64,000 bases of DNA, taken from assembly GCA_004135705.1 (NCBI GenBank), contig CM014278.1:73454598-73518597 (forward strand). Reading direction: 5' to 3'. The notes under the pieces are model-generated. The model did no database searches and had not been told where the DNA came from. It was given only the letters and a program-made list of their open reading frames with translations. Source of the DNA: Alloteropsis semialata. Its lineage: Eukaryota; Streptophyta; Magnoliopsida; Poales; Poaceae. The translations under genes were made by a program, and so were the position numbers. This document shows positions 42,851 through 53,315 of this stretch, piece by piece (positions within the stretch are counted from its first letter, which is position 1; each line of letters starts with the position of its first letter).

Positions 42851-44131
42851 GTCGACCAGGAGAGAACTACTGCTGCTGATATTATTCAGATTGGTGACTT
42901 CCAAGTAAATTTGAAGGACGATGATAAGATGCCTATGATAATTGGTGACGAAGTTAAGTCATCAGTCCAGGAGAATGTTGCTGCAGAGCCTGATGTGGGT
43001 AAGAAGGTTGAAATTGATAGAGCTAAATATCTTATGCCTAGATGGTGTCCTCCAGGTTTGACACGCACACAAAAGAGGAAGTTGCAGCGACTTCGCTTTC
43101 AGGACCAGAAAGAGAAGGCACTGGAGAAGCAGAGGGAGGAACACTTCAACAAGTACAGGCCTATGATTCCTCCAGGCAAAGGGTGGAAGAAGACTGAAGC
43201 TCCAGGGCAAAATCCGGTGGAACCGGATTCCAAACCGGTGGAACCGGTTCTAGCCCCTTCGCCGTCCACTGCTGCGTCAGAACCGGTGGAACCGATTCTG
43301 AAACCGGTGGAACCGGTTTCTGCTGATTCAGGTTCATCTCGAATTGCCTCTGAAATTTCTGTTACTCCTGCGTTTGATCAGAGGTTGTCATCGGATTCCC
43401 AGAATGTGGACGATGAACAGTTAGTTGATTATGGGTCATCACCTGAACATATGAATGTTGATGCTAATGTGGTGCACCTATCTTCAGATTATTACATTAT
43501 TTCGAAGGATGAGATCGCTCATTTAGACTTTGGCCCGAAAGAAGCTATATTTAAAAGGCCAAAGGATTCTGAAAATCACTTGAAGGCGCTGTACATGAAG
43601 GGACATATTAATGGAAAGTCGATTTCAAGGATGCTTATTGACACCGGGGCGATTGTTAATTTGATGCCTTATGCTGTGTTCAAAAAGCTTGGTGGACTTG
43701 ATGATGAGCTGATCAAGACCAACATGACTATCAGCGGTGTGGGAGGAGGCGAGTCTATGAGTGCTAAGGGCGTTGCTTCTATGGAGCTCACCGTTGGGAG
43801 CAAGACGTTGGCTACTGCTTTCTTCGTCGCCGAGACCCAAGGTAACTTCAATTTAATATTGGGTCGTGATTGGATTCATGCAAATAGATGTGTACCTTCT
43901 AGTTTGCATCAATTTCTTATTCAATGGGTAGACGAAGATATTGAGGCTGTGCATGGAGACACATCGGCTTGTGTTGCAGTGGCTGATGGTTCTACCATGT
44001 CTATGCATGATCATGTTAAGTGCTTAACAGGTTTAGACATTTCTGATTATGAGATGATCAGTTGTACTAGAGATGGCTTTGTGCCTGCTGTTCTAAAGCC
44101 GGTTGAGTATCGGCTAAACCATTTGATTTGA
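42851..44131 (+). CDS. Element B spacer and aspartic protease
   Basis: In the same frame as gag after the TAG. It begins with charged spacer (MPRWCPPGLTRTQKRKLQRL near 43035) and two in-frame ACCGGT quartets (43213-43248, 43282-43317). The retropepsin-like protease has MLIDTGAIVNLMPY at about 43632 with the DTG active site, and ILGRDWIHAN near 43857. The frame stops at 44129-44131, just before the RT frame, which is shifted. Confidence 0.85.
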   Translation, partial: VDQERTTAADIIQIGDFQVNLKDDDKMPMIIGDEVKSSVQENVAAEPDVGKKVEIDRAKYLMPRWCPPGLTRTQKRKLQRLRFQDQKEKALEKQREEHFNKYRPMIPPGKGWKKTEAPGQNPVEPDSKPVEPVLAPSPSTAASEPVEPILKPVEPVSADSGSSRIASEISVTPAFDQRLSSDSQNVDDEQLVDYGSSPEHMNVDANVVHLSSDYYIISKDEIAHLDFGPKEAIFKRPKDSENHLKALYMKGHINGKSISRMLIDTGAIVNLMPYAVFKKLGGLDDELIKTNMTISGVGGGESMSAKGVASMELTVGSKTLATAFFVAETQGNFNLILGRDWIHANRCVPSSLHQFLIQWVDEDIEAVHGDTSACVAVADGSTMSMHDHVKCLTGLDISDYEMISCTRDGFVPAVLKPVEYRLNHLI

Positions 44132-44135
44132 ATTA

Positions 44136-46470
44136 ATGAATAGTTCAAAATGGTTGCAGCAGACACTTGAGCACTATCGGGCACAAAAGAACGATATGTG
44201 TGAGGCCATTGAAGATTTTGATGACATGAGTAAATTAGGACAAGGCTTTACGTCGGCTGATCCTTTAGAGGAGATTGACATTGGTGATGGCACTGTACCT
44301 AGGCCGACGTTTGTAAACAAAAATTTGAAAGCTGATTATAAATCTGAATTAATCGAGCTATTGAAAGAGTATGTTGATTGTTTTGCATGGAATTATCAAG
44401 AGATGCCTGGTTTAAGCCGCGAGTTAGTTGAACATCGGCTGCCTATTAAGCCTGGTTTTAGGCCTTTTAAACAAACTGCTAGGCGTTTCAATCCCAATAT
44501 GTATGACCGAATTAAAGAAGAAATTAATCGGTTGTTAGATGCAAATTTTATTAGGCCTTGTCGTTATGCTGAATGGTTATCTAATATTGTGCCTGTTGAG
44601 AAAAAGGATTCTGGTAAGCTCAAAGTTTGCATTGATTTTAGAAATCTTAATAGAGCTACTCCTAAAGATGAATATCCTATGCCTATAGCCGACATGCTTA
44701 TTAATGATGCTTCTGGACATAAAGTTATTAGTTTTCTTGATGGTAACGCTGGTTATAATCAAATATTCATGGCCGAAGAGGATATATCCAAAACGGCTTT
44801 TATATATCCAGGTTTTGTTGGATTATTTGAGTGGGTAGTCATGACCTTTGGTTTAAAAATGCTGGTGCTACTTACCAAAGGGCAATGAATTTGATTTTTC
44901 ATGACTTGCTTGGTTTAATCATAGAAGTTTATATCGATGATATTGTTGTTAAATCGGCTGGTTTAAATCCCCATTTAGCTGATTTGAGACTTGCTTTTGA
45001 GAGAATACGTCGATATGGATTGAAAATGAACCCACTTAAATGTGCATTTGGTGTGTCGGCTGGAAAGTTTTTAGGCTTTATTATTTATGAGCATGGCATA
45101 GAGATAGATCCTAAAAAGGTTGATATTATTAAGAAGATCAAAGCTCCTACTTGTAAGAAGGATTTGCAGAAATTCTTGGGCAAGGTGAATTATTTGAGAA
45201 GATTTATTTGTAACTTGTCTGGGAAGGTCAATGCTTTTACTCCTATTCTTCGGTTAAAAGATGAAGCCGAATTTACTTGGGGGGGCAAAACAGCAAGAAG
45301 CCTTTGAGAAGATTAAATATTACTTGTTTTCACCGCCGGTCATGAAAGCTCCTAGGAGAGGAACTCCATTCAAATTATATGTGGCTGCTGAAGATCAAGT
45401 AATTGAAGCTGTTTTGACTCAAGAAACCGAAGGAAAGGAACACATTATTACCTATGCAAGTCGTCGATTATTGGATGCCGAAACGAGGTATATATTTATT
45501 GAAAAGTTTTGCTTATCTTTATATTATGCTTGTACCAAGATGAGGTATTATTTATTATCCAATACTTGCATAGTGGTTTGTCAAACCGATATTATTAAAT
45601 ACATGTTGCATAGACCAATTTTAAGTGGTAGAATTGGTAAATGGGCTTATGCTCTTATTGAATATGATTTGGCTTGTGAACCTTTGAAATCAATGAAAGG
45701 CCAAATGGTTGCTGATTTTATTGTTGAGCATAGCATTAATGATAATGATCTAGATATCGGTTATGTTACTTTTACCCCATGGAAGTTGCATTTTGATGGA
45801 TCGGTTTGTAAGAGTGGTTATGGTATTGGTATTGTTTTTATATCACCAAGTGGTGCTGAATTTGAAGCTCTTAACAGATTAGGGAATGATTGTACTAATA
45901 ATCAAGCCGAATATGAAGCTTTATTATTCGGACTAGAGATTTTGCATGACATGGGAGTAAAACATGTGGAGGCATTTGGTGATTCTATGCTGGTTGTACA
46001 GCAAGTTAATAAGGTATACCAATGCTTTGATGGACTTTTAAATGCATATCTTGACAAGTGCTTGGACATGATTGCTCAATTTGATGAATTCTCTATATAT
46101 CATGTTTCAAGAGATGAGAATCCAAGGGCGAATGCTCTGGCTCAGCAAGCGTCTGGCTATGATGTTCAGAAAAGAAATTTTTATGAAAGAAAGCCGACAC
46201 TTTGCATAGCCGAGACATCTGTCCAGGACGAACCGGTTTCACCGGATCCAGAAACCCGTTACATCGGAAATTCCAGTAAAACCGCTTTTAGAACCGGTTC
46301 ATCCGCTGACAGCAATACTTTGGTCCATGAGCAATCAAAAATTAATAAGGATGAAGTTGCTGATTGGAGAACACCCATTGTTGAGTATTTGCAGAATCCT
46401 AATCATAAAGTTGACAGAAAAGTCCGATGGTGGGCATTTAAATTTACTTTGGTTGATGGTGAATTATATC
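44136..46470 (+). pseudogene. Element B reverse transcriptase and two RNase H domains
   Basis: RT motifs are clear: LPIKPGFRPFKQTARRF, VCIDFRNLNRATPKDEYP, FLDGNAGYNQIFMAEED and YIDDIVVKS (about 44934). The frame shifts near 44863 (lost A in an A run) and near 45285 (extra G in a G run). RNase H follows to about 45750, then the second RNase H (LHFDGSVCKSGYGIG, NNQAEYEAL, VEAFGDSMLV) typical of Tat elements. The reading frame is cut at 46470 by insertion D. Both frameshifts are in homopolymers, so sequencing error is possible. Confidence 0.85.
46466..46470. other. Target duplication ATATC (left) of insertion D
   Basis: ATATC here and at 63821-63825 flank the 17.35-kb insertion. Joining the two sides restores the Gypsy reading frame LY|RR, so this is the original target site. 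Confidence 0.9.
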
Positions 46471-46775
46471 TGTGACACCCCGGTGTCACTAATGTAATTA
46501 AGACCCTTAATTAAATTAAATAAACTCATTATGAAATGTATCATTGCATAAGTGTGTTGTTTGTGCATCTGTGTGTATGTGTTGACGTAGTCAACCATAA
46601 CAACCAAATTAGTCGAAATCCAAAACTTATACCAAAATGTTGTAAATAATGTCAACTATATGATTATGAACTCACTTGAGGATGGAAAGTTCAAACAAAA
46701 ATTCGAGATTCGATTTTGAACTCGTTCGATCGTCATTTCATGTGTCGCGGGTATTGCTTTTTACCCATATTCGTC

Positions 46776-47080
46776 GCCCCGTAACTTTCAAACCGTGGCC
46801 TAAAAGTAGTGACACTCTTTGTAGAAGTTGCAGCCCAATATACCATCTCCAACTTTCGTATTGGCTGAATCGAAAGTTTGTATGCGAAAAGCGGAGTTGA
46901 GGTCGGTTGAAGTTGGGTCCGAAAGCTGAAATTCAGGACTTAGCGAAATTCGTGTATTCTGAAAATTCGAGTTTTCGCCGAACTTCAAAGCCTCGCAACT
47001 TTCAAATCATTGGTCAAATGATGGAACTTCCTTTCTAAGAGTTGTAGCTTGAACTACAGTGTACAACTTTTGCATTTGGT
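46776..47080. repeat. Degenerate direct duplication in D
   Basis: 46776-46865 and about 46990-47080 are similar, both with AACTTTCAAA, GTAGAAGTTG/GAGTTGTAGC and CAACTTT words. An old tandem duplication inside the LTR. Confidence 0.55.
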
Positions 47081-47156
47081 GATCGGGAAGTTTATACACA
47101 AAATTGGGAGGAAAATCGAAGGCAAGACGGACTCGTCGCACAGTGTGGCGCCCGAA

Positions 47157-47193
47157 ACCGGTCTGACCGGTTTGTATAACCGGTCACACCGGT
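47157..47193. promoter_or_regulatory. ACCGGT quartet in LTR D
   Basis: Perfect ACCGGT hexamers start at 47157, 47166, 47179 and 47188: 9-bp pairs, 22 bp apart, exactly the spacing found in element A. Confidence 0.8.
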
Positions 47194-47985
47194 TTGCTTC
47201 GGTGGAGGCCGAGCAGGGGGCACCTCGGCGTCGTCGACGCCGTTCGCCGTACGTCCAGCTGGCAGCCACGCGTCCATGCCATTTGTGAGCCCCGTGGCCA
47301 TGCCAGGTGGTTGTTGCGCTGGCCATCGCGCTGGAGGGATAAGGGAGTGTTGACACCAGATTTTCGCACCTGATATGCTGAGTCAGATGGTGACGTGGTG
47401 AGGCTGGTACTGCACAGTGGGCCCGTTGAATGGTCAAACAGATGATGCCGGAAAAGGAAGCCGATGCAAAATATGGGTCCGATAAAGAAGGAGAGCCCGA
47501 TCTGATGATGAATGAGAGAATGTGCATCGGCTAAAAGGGAAGCGCAGCATGAACGGGGACTATTTCCTTTTCAGAAGGCGTATTGAAAGTCCCATTCTAT
47601 GTTAAATATTAGTTTACTTTATTTGCAAGTTAGTCAAGTCCGATCAGGACTCTTCATGACCAGGGTATAAATATAAACCCTCGTCCATTGTAAAGAACTA
47701 TTCACACAATCAATACAACCCGGCTTCACGCCAAACCCTTAGGAGTAGGAGTAGATACCGATGAACTCATTGGTGGACGGGCTGCATCAGTTCCTGACCT
47801 CCGGCTTACCAGTAAGATTGTCAACTTATCGAACTAGTTTAAGCTTTGAATTGAGGCGCATCGCCCTTTCTCGTTTATACTGTTCAACCGATTTATCTTT
47901 GGATAATCAAGAATAATCTAGATCATTATTGATTATTCAACAGTTAATCGTTTATCGAGTTACACTTTAAGTCTTGAGATCAATC

Positions 47986-48452
47986 TAGATTCCCTACGTC
48001 GGAGCTAGATTTATCTCTAGATCATCAAGATTAGTCTAGATTCCCTACGTCGGAGCTAGGTTAATCTTGGTTATTTAAAGGTAGCTTTTGCAGTTGCTTG
48101 AAGTTTCTAGATTGATTTAGATCTGCGCCATGTGAATTAATCTATTTCTTCAACAACTTTGAGCATTGGTTTTAGTCCGATTTGAGCAATACTTATCTTA
48201 CAGCATCGTTCTAGGTCCGATTCATGTTTTGTGGTTTAATCTGGTTGTTCTTTGAGTATTGTGTTTGGTTTAGATTCCCTACGTCGGAGCTGAACCGTCG
48301 CAATATAATAAGATTGATCTTTGATTGTCATGCTTGGTTTAGATTCCCTACGCCGGAGCTAGATTCATCTTGATTAGTCGAAGGAAGCTTAGATTATACC
48401 TGATTGTTATTCGAATGTTAGGCTTGATTTAGATTCCCTACGTCGGAGCTAG
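47986..48452 (+). repeat. Dispersed 23-bp repeats in element C LTR
   Basis: Copies of TAGATTCCCTACGTCGGAG plus four bases at 47986, 48037, 48271, 48340 (one change) and 48430. Spacing is irregular, so this is not a simple tandem array. They sit downstream of the TATA box, in the transcribed leader. Confidence 0.85.
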
Positions 48453-48844
48453 ATCTTTCTTGATTATTCGATAGCATACCTTAGAATCAGAACGATCCTG
48501 TTACTGTTTTACTGCTTATTTGCTTAATCTGATTAACACCTTTGCGAGCATCTTGTTTAGTTATTGGATTGATAAATTGAATCTGATTATTTAGCTATCT
48601 GATCTGATTATTGCTGAAGTAAGTTCGCTGCATCCGTCTGTGAAACCGTGTCGAAACAGCTTTGGTCCGATTGGCTAGTTAGATGGTCCGATAAGATAGA
48701 TCAAATCGGTAACTAAGCAAGATGAACAATGTATCGGCTCACACTTTGATTATTTAATATCTTGCTCAAAGGCATAGCTGATCCGTTACTTACATATCGG
48801 CCATGTTTTACGTTTTATTTCATTATTTAAAGGCTGATCTGTCA

Positions 48845-48970
48845 CAAGGTCCGATCCTGATTGGTCCGATTCTGAGGTCCGATTAGATGACTGATTAAGG
48901 TCCGATTATATTGGTCCGATTGAGGCTGTTTATGAAGTCCGATTTTAAGGTCCGATTGGCATCGGCCGAT
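48845..48970 (+). repeat. GGTCCGATT cluster in element C LTR
   Basis: Around eight copies of (A)GGTCCGATT or close variants in about 125 bp, followed by CATCGGCCGATG. The same word recurs in the element's gag coding region. Confidence 0.8.
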
Positions 48971-49207
48971 GCAAGTCTGATTGGGTATTGGCTGAAATCC
49001 AACGTGCCCCTGACGTCTGGAATAGAGCCGGCACAATCAAAGAATAATTTAACTATTTTATCCCCTTGTCAATTTCAGGTCAAATTGACTGGCACGCCGC
49101 GAACCTGAACGAAGTGCAGGCTGGCGCTGGAGTGAAGCAGATCTCCCTGGTCTTATTGTGTTGATCGCTGAGGATACGACTGCCGATTTTCCGCGTCAAC
49201 ACATTTT

Positions 49208-49225
49208 TGGCACGCCCAGTGGGAC
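49208..49225 (+). other. Element C primer binding site
   Basis: TGGCACGCCCAGTGGGAC, six bases after the 5' LTR, in the position of the primer site. Confidence 0.7.
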
Positions 49226-49243
49226 ACGAGAGGCAAATTCAAG

Positions 49244-51769
49244 ATGTCGTCGTCTGATGCTGAAAAAGAAACTGCAGCAAAACTTGCTGCTGAGAAAGAA
49301 GCTGCTGAAAAAGCCAAGGCTGACAAGAACAAGGTTCCTGACACACCTATTCCAGTTACAAAGGCCGATCTGTCTAAAGCTCAATTAGATGCAGTTCAGG
49401 CCCAGATTGATGCATTTGAGAAGCTCTGCCTTGGCCAATTTGGGCGTAATCGTTCAGGACCTATACTCAAAGGTGCTCTCCCAGATCCAGAATTAATCAA
49501 GAAGACAACTGATGCTCGGGAGTACCATGTCAACATGACAGAGATGATTCACCAAGCTGTTCATCATGCATTGATCAACCAGTCAGGCACTTTGGTGAAT
49601 TCTTTAGATAATCTCATTAAGAAGGCGGTGGATGATTCCATTTGTTTGAAAGGCCCAGTTTTTATAGCAGATTCTGCAGGGGCATCAGGATCAGGAAAAA
49701 GTAAGGAAACTGAAGATAATGCTATGACCGTTGCTCCACAAAATCCAACGATTCCACCACCTATTCAGCTGGCCAACGGTTTCCTGTTGATGGCCGATGG
49801 AACGATTGTCGGCCCGCATGGTGAAAAATATGCTAGGACTCTGAACGAAGAAGAAAAGCAACCTGCAGCTGCAAGGCTACGTGTAGAAATTCCTCCACAT
49901 CAGCGTATGGTCAGTGATTACAACAATTACATGACGGATATGAATCAAGCTGGTGGAATGCCACTCGGAGGACAGGAGTCCGATTGGTCACGGAAAATAG
50001 CCGAGGTGATTCAAAATCAATTCGGCTTGAAGCCTAAAGACGAAGCGAGGTTGTATCGGCACCCATACCCATCCTATTTTGATGCAGTGCCACTTCCTCC
50101 ACGTTACAGAGTACCGGATTTTTCAAAATTCTCCGGGCAGGATGATATGACCACCATCGAGCATGTGAGCCGATTCTTGGCTCAATGTGGTGAGGCTGCT
50201 TCTGAAAAGGGACTCAGACTTAGATTCTTCCCTTTGTCATTATCAGGGCCAGCGTTTACTTGGTTTACATCGTTGCCAGCAGGATCGGTCACAGGATGGT
50301 CCGATATGGAAAAACAGTTCCATAAATACTTCTTTTCTGGTCTCAATGAGATGAAGATTTCTGATTTGATTGCTGTCAGGCAAAGGAATGACGAGTCCAT
50401 TAAGGAGTATGTTCAACGGTTCCGTGAAATCAGGAATCGATGCTATAGTTTGAAGCTATCTGATATGCAGTTGGCTGAGCTTACATTCCAGGGTTTGCTC
50501 GCGCCAATCAAGGAGAGGTTTTCGGCTCAGGAGTTTGAGACGCTGGGACAACTGGTGCAGAAGGTGTCAGCTCATGAGGTCCGATATCAAGAGATGAAGC
50601 GCACAAAGTTTTCCAAACAAGTATCTTATCTTTCTGATTCTGAAGAAGAGGCTGATATAAATATAGCTGAATGGACCAAGTCTAAAAAGCCAGTATCATT
50701 ACCATGGAGCAAACAGAACCCTGAGAAGTTTGGTTTTGATATAACAAAGGACGATAAGATTTTTGATTTGCTGCTCAGTGAAAAGCTTATCCAACTTTCT
50801 GCAAATCATTCTATTCCATCGGCCGATGAGTTGAAGAAGCGCAAATATTGCAAATGGCACAATTCAACTTCTCATGAGACAAATGAATGCATGGTGTTTA
50901 GGAGGGAGATCCAATTGGCCATTGAATCTGGCAAGATCAAATTTGAAGACAACAAGAAAGCCATGAAGATCGACGGTCATCCCTTTCCTAATAACTTTGT
51001 TGATTTCTCCTTTTCTATTAATATGGTTGATGCTGATGAGAAGGGGAAGTTCAAGGTGCTTACATCGGATCACGCCAAGAGTTCTGGTGCCGTTGATCCT
51101 GCAGTTCAAGTCACTGTTGAAGAGCTGCGGAGGAATCATCAGGCATTTGGGCGTAAATCTAATGCTCCTGGTGGATATCGGCCACGTGTGACTTCCCAGA
51201 TGCTGATTAACAAGTACAAAAGGCAGCAGGCAGCAGCTCGAGCATGGGAAGAATGCGAGGAACGACGGCGTCAGAGGCGCGAATATCAGGCAAAGTGGTT
51301 TGATGATGGGTTTGATGATCGGCGCCGATACGATGACAGGTCCGATAATCAACGCCGATATGACGATAGGTCCGATGGCCGATGCCGATTTAATGACAGG
51401 TCTGATGGAAGACACTGGTATGATGATAGGTCCGATTGGCATATGGATAGACGCCAGACCTATGAGCAGTGCGATCAAGATGATGGTCATTGGAGATGTC
51501 CTTTCTTTGTGTTCTGCTGGAACGAAAAGCTCAGATTGCCGTCCAAAGCAGATTGTCCTGAATGCAGTCTCCAGTATGAAGAATACAGGGTTTTCAAGAG
51601 AAGTCGACGATCAGTTCATGACCGGATCAACGTCAGGATTGATGATCATCATCGAGAAGACGAAGGCCGAGATGACACTCATGGCCCTGAAAAAATGAGT
51701 GTCCATCAGGAATCGGACCAGAGAACCTCAAATGAAGACTGGACAATGGTGCCCATCAGGAATCACTAG
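49244..51769 (+). CDS. Element C gag
   Basis: 841 residues. The N-terminal 45 residues are Ala/Lys/Glu-rich. The gag core spans about 50100-50590 (YRVPDFSKFSGQDDMTTIEH, then FPLSLSGPAFTWFTSL). A zinc cluster YCKWHNSTSHETNEC follows at about 50844. The C-terminus has a 30-bp tandem repeat encoding RYDDRSD-type units (51318-51445) and a Cys-rich segment CPFFVFCWNEK...CPEC. The frame ends at 51769 while the next, shifted frame (from about 51700) carries the continuation GQWCPSGITRSKKRRVQRL, so a frameshift separates gag from protease. Confidence 0.9.
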   Translation: MSSSDAEKETAAKLAAEKEAAEKAKADKNKVPDTPIPVTKADLSKAQLDAVQAQIDAFEKLCLGQFGRNRSGPILKGALPDPELIKKTTDAREYHVNMTEMIHQAVHHALINQSGTLVNSLDNLIKKAVDDSICLKGPVFIADSAGASGSGKSKETEDNAMTVAPQNPTIPPPIQLANGFLLMADGTIVGPHGEKYARTLNEEEKQPAAARLRVEIPPHQRMVSDYNNYMTDMNQAGGMPLGGQESDWSRKIAEVIQNQFGLKPKDEARLYRHPYPSYFDAVPLPPRYRVPDFSKFSGQDDMTTIEHVSRFLAQCGEAASEKGLRLRFFPLSLSGPAFTWFTSLPAGSVTGWSDMEKQFHKYFFSGLNEMKISDLIAVRQRNDESIKEYVQRFREIRNRCYSLKLSDMQLAELTFQGLLAPIKERFSAQEFETLGQLVQKVSAHEVRYQEMKRTKFSKQVSYLSDSEEEADINIAEWTKSKKPVSLPWSKQNPEKFGFDITKDDKIFDLLLSEKLIQLSANHSIPSADELKKRKYCKWHNSTSHETNECMVFRREIQLAIESGKIKFEDNKKAMKIDGHPFPNNFVDFSFSINMVDADEKGKFKVLTSDHAKSSGAVDPAVQVTVEELRRNHQAFGRKSNAPGGYRPRVTSQMLINKYKRQQAAARAWEECEERRRQRREYQAKWFDDGFDDRRRYDDRSDNQRRYDDRSDGRCRFNDRSDGRHWYDDRSDWHMDRRQTYEQCDQDDGHWRCPFFVFCWNEKLRLPSKADCPECSLQYEEYRVFKRSRRSVHDRINVRIDDHHREDEGRDDTHGPEKMSVHQESDQRTSNEDWTMVPIRNH

Positions 51770-52580
51770 GTCCAAAAAGAGACGTGTTCAACGGTTGCAT
51801 TATCATGAACAGATTCAGGAGCAAGAGTTAGCCAAGGAGAAAGTTTGGCGCATTAAGATGGCCAATGATGATGAAGCAAGCATATCGGCCCCGGTAAACA
51901 TGGTTTTGATGTTGCCTTTTGATTTTGCTGCTCCTGATGAACAGAATGATGATGAGGCCGATTATGAGTTAGAAGAAGCCGCCGCATGCTTAGTTCTTGA
52001 TTCAGAGAAGGCGATCTTTGAGAAACCAAATGCGAATGGATATCGGCACCTGAAGCCTCTGTATATCAAGGGATACGTTGATGGGAAACCGATGACCAAG
52101 ATGCTTGTTGATGGAGGAGCTGCCGTCAATCTCATGCCCTATTCCACATTCCGTAAATTGGGCAAGGGGATTGATGATCTAATCAAGACGAACATGACGC
52201 TCAAAGATTTCGGCGGTAATGTTTCAGAGCCTCGGGGGGCAATTCATGTGGAGTTGACCATTGGCAGCAAGACATTGCCGACCACATTCTTTGTGATTGA
52301 TGGACAAGGTTCCTACAGCATGCTCCTCGGGCGAGATTGGATTCATGCCAATTGTTGTATCCCATCCACAATGCATCAATGTTTGATTCAGTGGCAAGGC
52401 AATAATGTAGAGATTGTCCCAGCTGATAATTCGGTTAGCATTGCAACAGCCGAGTCAACGATTTGGGAGTTTGAAGGGATTGAATGCCTATCAGGAAAAA
52501 CATGGGATGGTGACTTCCTCAAGGTGTCCGATCAAGGATTACAGCCGATCCAAGCAGTCGGCTCTGAGACTTTATTTTAA
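51699..52580 (+). CDS. Element C aspartic protease region
   Basis: Spacer followed by a retropepsin-like protease: MLVDGGAAVNLMPYSTFRKL at about 52100 and LLGRDWIHANCC at about 52323. The active-site triad reads DGG rather than the DTG of element B. The frame stops at TAA 52578-52580, directly before the RT part in the same frame. Confidence 0.85.
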   Translation: MSIRNRTREPQMKTGQWCPSGITRSKKRRVQRLHYHEQIQEQELAKEKVWRIKMANDDEASISAPVNMVLMLPFDFAAPDEQNDDEADYELEEAAACLVLDSEKAIFEKPNANGYRHLKPLYIKGYVDGKPMTKMLVDGGAAVNLMPYSTFRKLGKGIDDLIKTNMTLKDFGGNVSEPRGAIHVELTIGSKTLPTTFFVIDGQGSYSMLLGRDWIHANCCIPSTMHQCLIQWQGNNVEIVPADNSVSIATAESTIWEFEGIECLSGKTWDGDFLKVSDQGLQPIQAVGSETLF

Positions 52581-53315
52581 ATGGCCGATTGTATAGAAGA
52601 TTTTGAAGACCGAAGTGAATTCGGTAAGTTAGGATTTGGATTTACGTCGGCCGACGAATTAGAAGAGATAGATATAGGATCTGGTGATAGACCAAGGCCG
52701 ACGTATATCAGTGCTAAATTGGATCCCGAGTATAAGCAAGAGTTAATAAAACTTTTGAAAGAATATTCTGATTGTTTTGCTTGGGAATATTATGAAATGC
52801 CAGGTTTAAGCCGTAGTATTGTTGAACATCGGCTGCCCATCAAGCCAGGATATCGGCCACACAAGCAGTACGCAAGGAGGTTTAAGGCTGAGATGTATGA
52901 ACCAATTAAGGCCGAAATAACGAAGCTATTTGAAGCTAAGTTTATCAGGCCATGTCGATACGCTGAGTGGGTATCCAATATAGTTCCTGTTTATAAGAAA
53001 AATGGAAAGCTACGTGTTTGCATTGATTACAGGAACTTGAACAAGGCAACCCCGAAGGATGAGTATCCGATGCCGGTGGCCGATATGCTTGTCGATGCAG
53101 CATCAGGCCATAAAGTGATGAGTTTCCTGGATGGTAATGCTGGTTATAATCAGATTTTCATGGCGGAAGAAGATATTCCCAAGACTGCATTCCAATGCCC
53201 AGGTGCTCTCGGTTTATATGAGTGGGTTGTTATGACTTTTGGTTTGAAAAATGCCGGTGCTACTTATCAACGTGCTATGAATTATATTTTTCATAAGCTG
53301 ATCGGCAATAGTTGA
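52581..53315 (+). CDS. Element C reverse transcriptase, N-terminal part
   Basis: In frame with the protease. Contains LPIKPGYRPHKQYARRF, VCIDYRNLNKATPKDEYP and FLDGNAGYNQIFMAEEDIPK. The frame is lost at about 53307-53311, just before the YIDD active-site box, which lies in another frame. Confidence 0.88.
   Translation: MADCIEDFEDRSEFGKLGFGFTSADELEEIDIGSGDRPRPTYISAKLDPEYKQELIKLLKEYSDCFAWEYYEMPGLSRSIVEHRLPIKPGYRPHKQYARRFKAEMYEPIKAEITKLFEAKFIRPCRYAEWVSNIVPVYKKNGKLRVCIDYRNLNKATPKDEYPMPVADMLVDAASGHKVMSFLDGNAGYNQIFMAEEDIPKTAFQCPGALGLYEWVVMTFGLKNAGATYQRAMNYIFHKLIGNS

Larger units (their letters stand above)
47348..49201 (+). repeat. Element C 5' LTR
   Basis: 1,854 bp. Contains five dispersed copies of a 23-bp word (core TCCCTACGTCGGAGCTAG) and a cluster of GGTCCGATT words at about 48845-48965. 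TATA-like GTATAAATATAA is near 47665. Confidence 0.95.
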
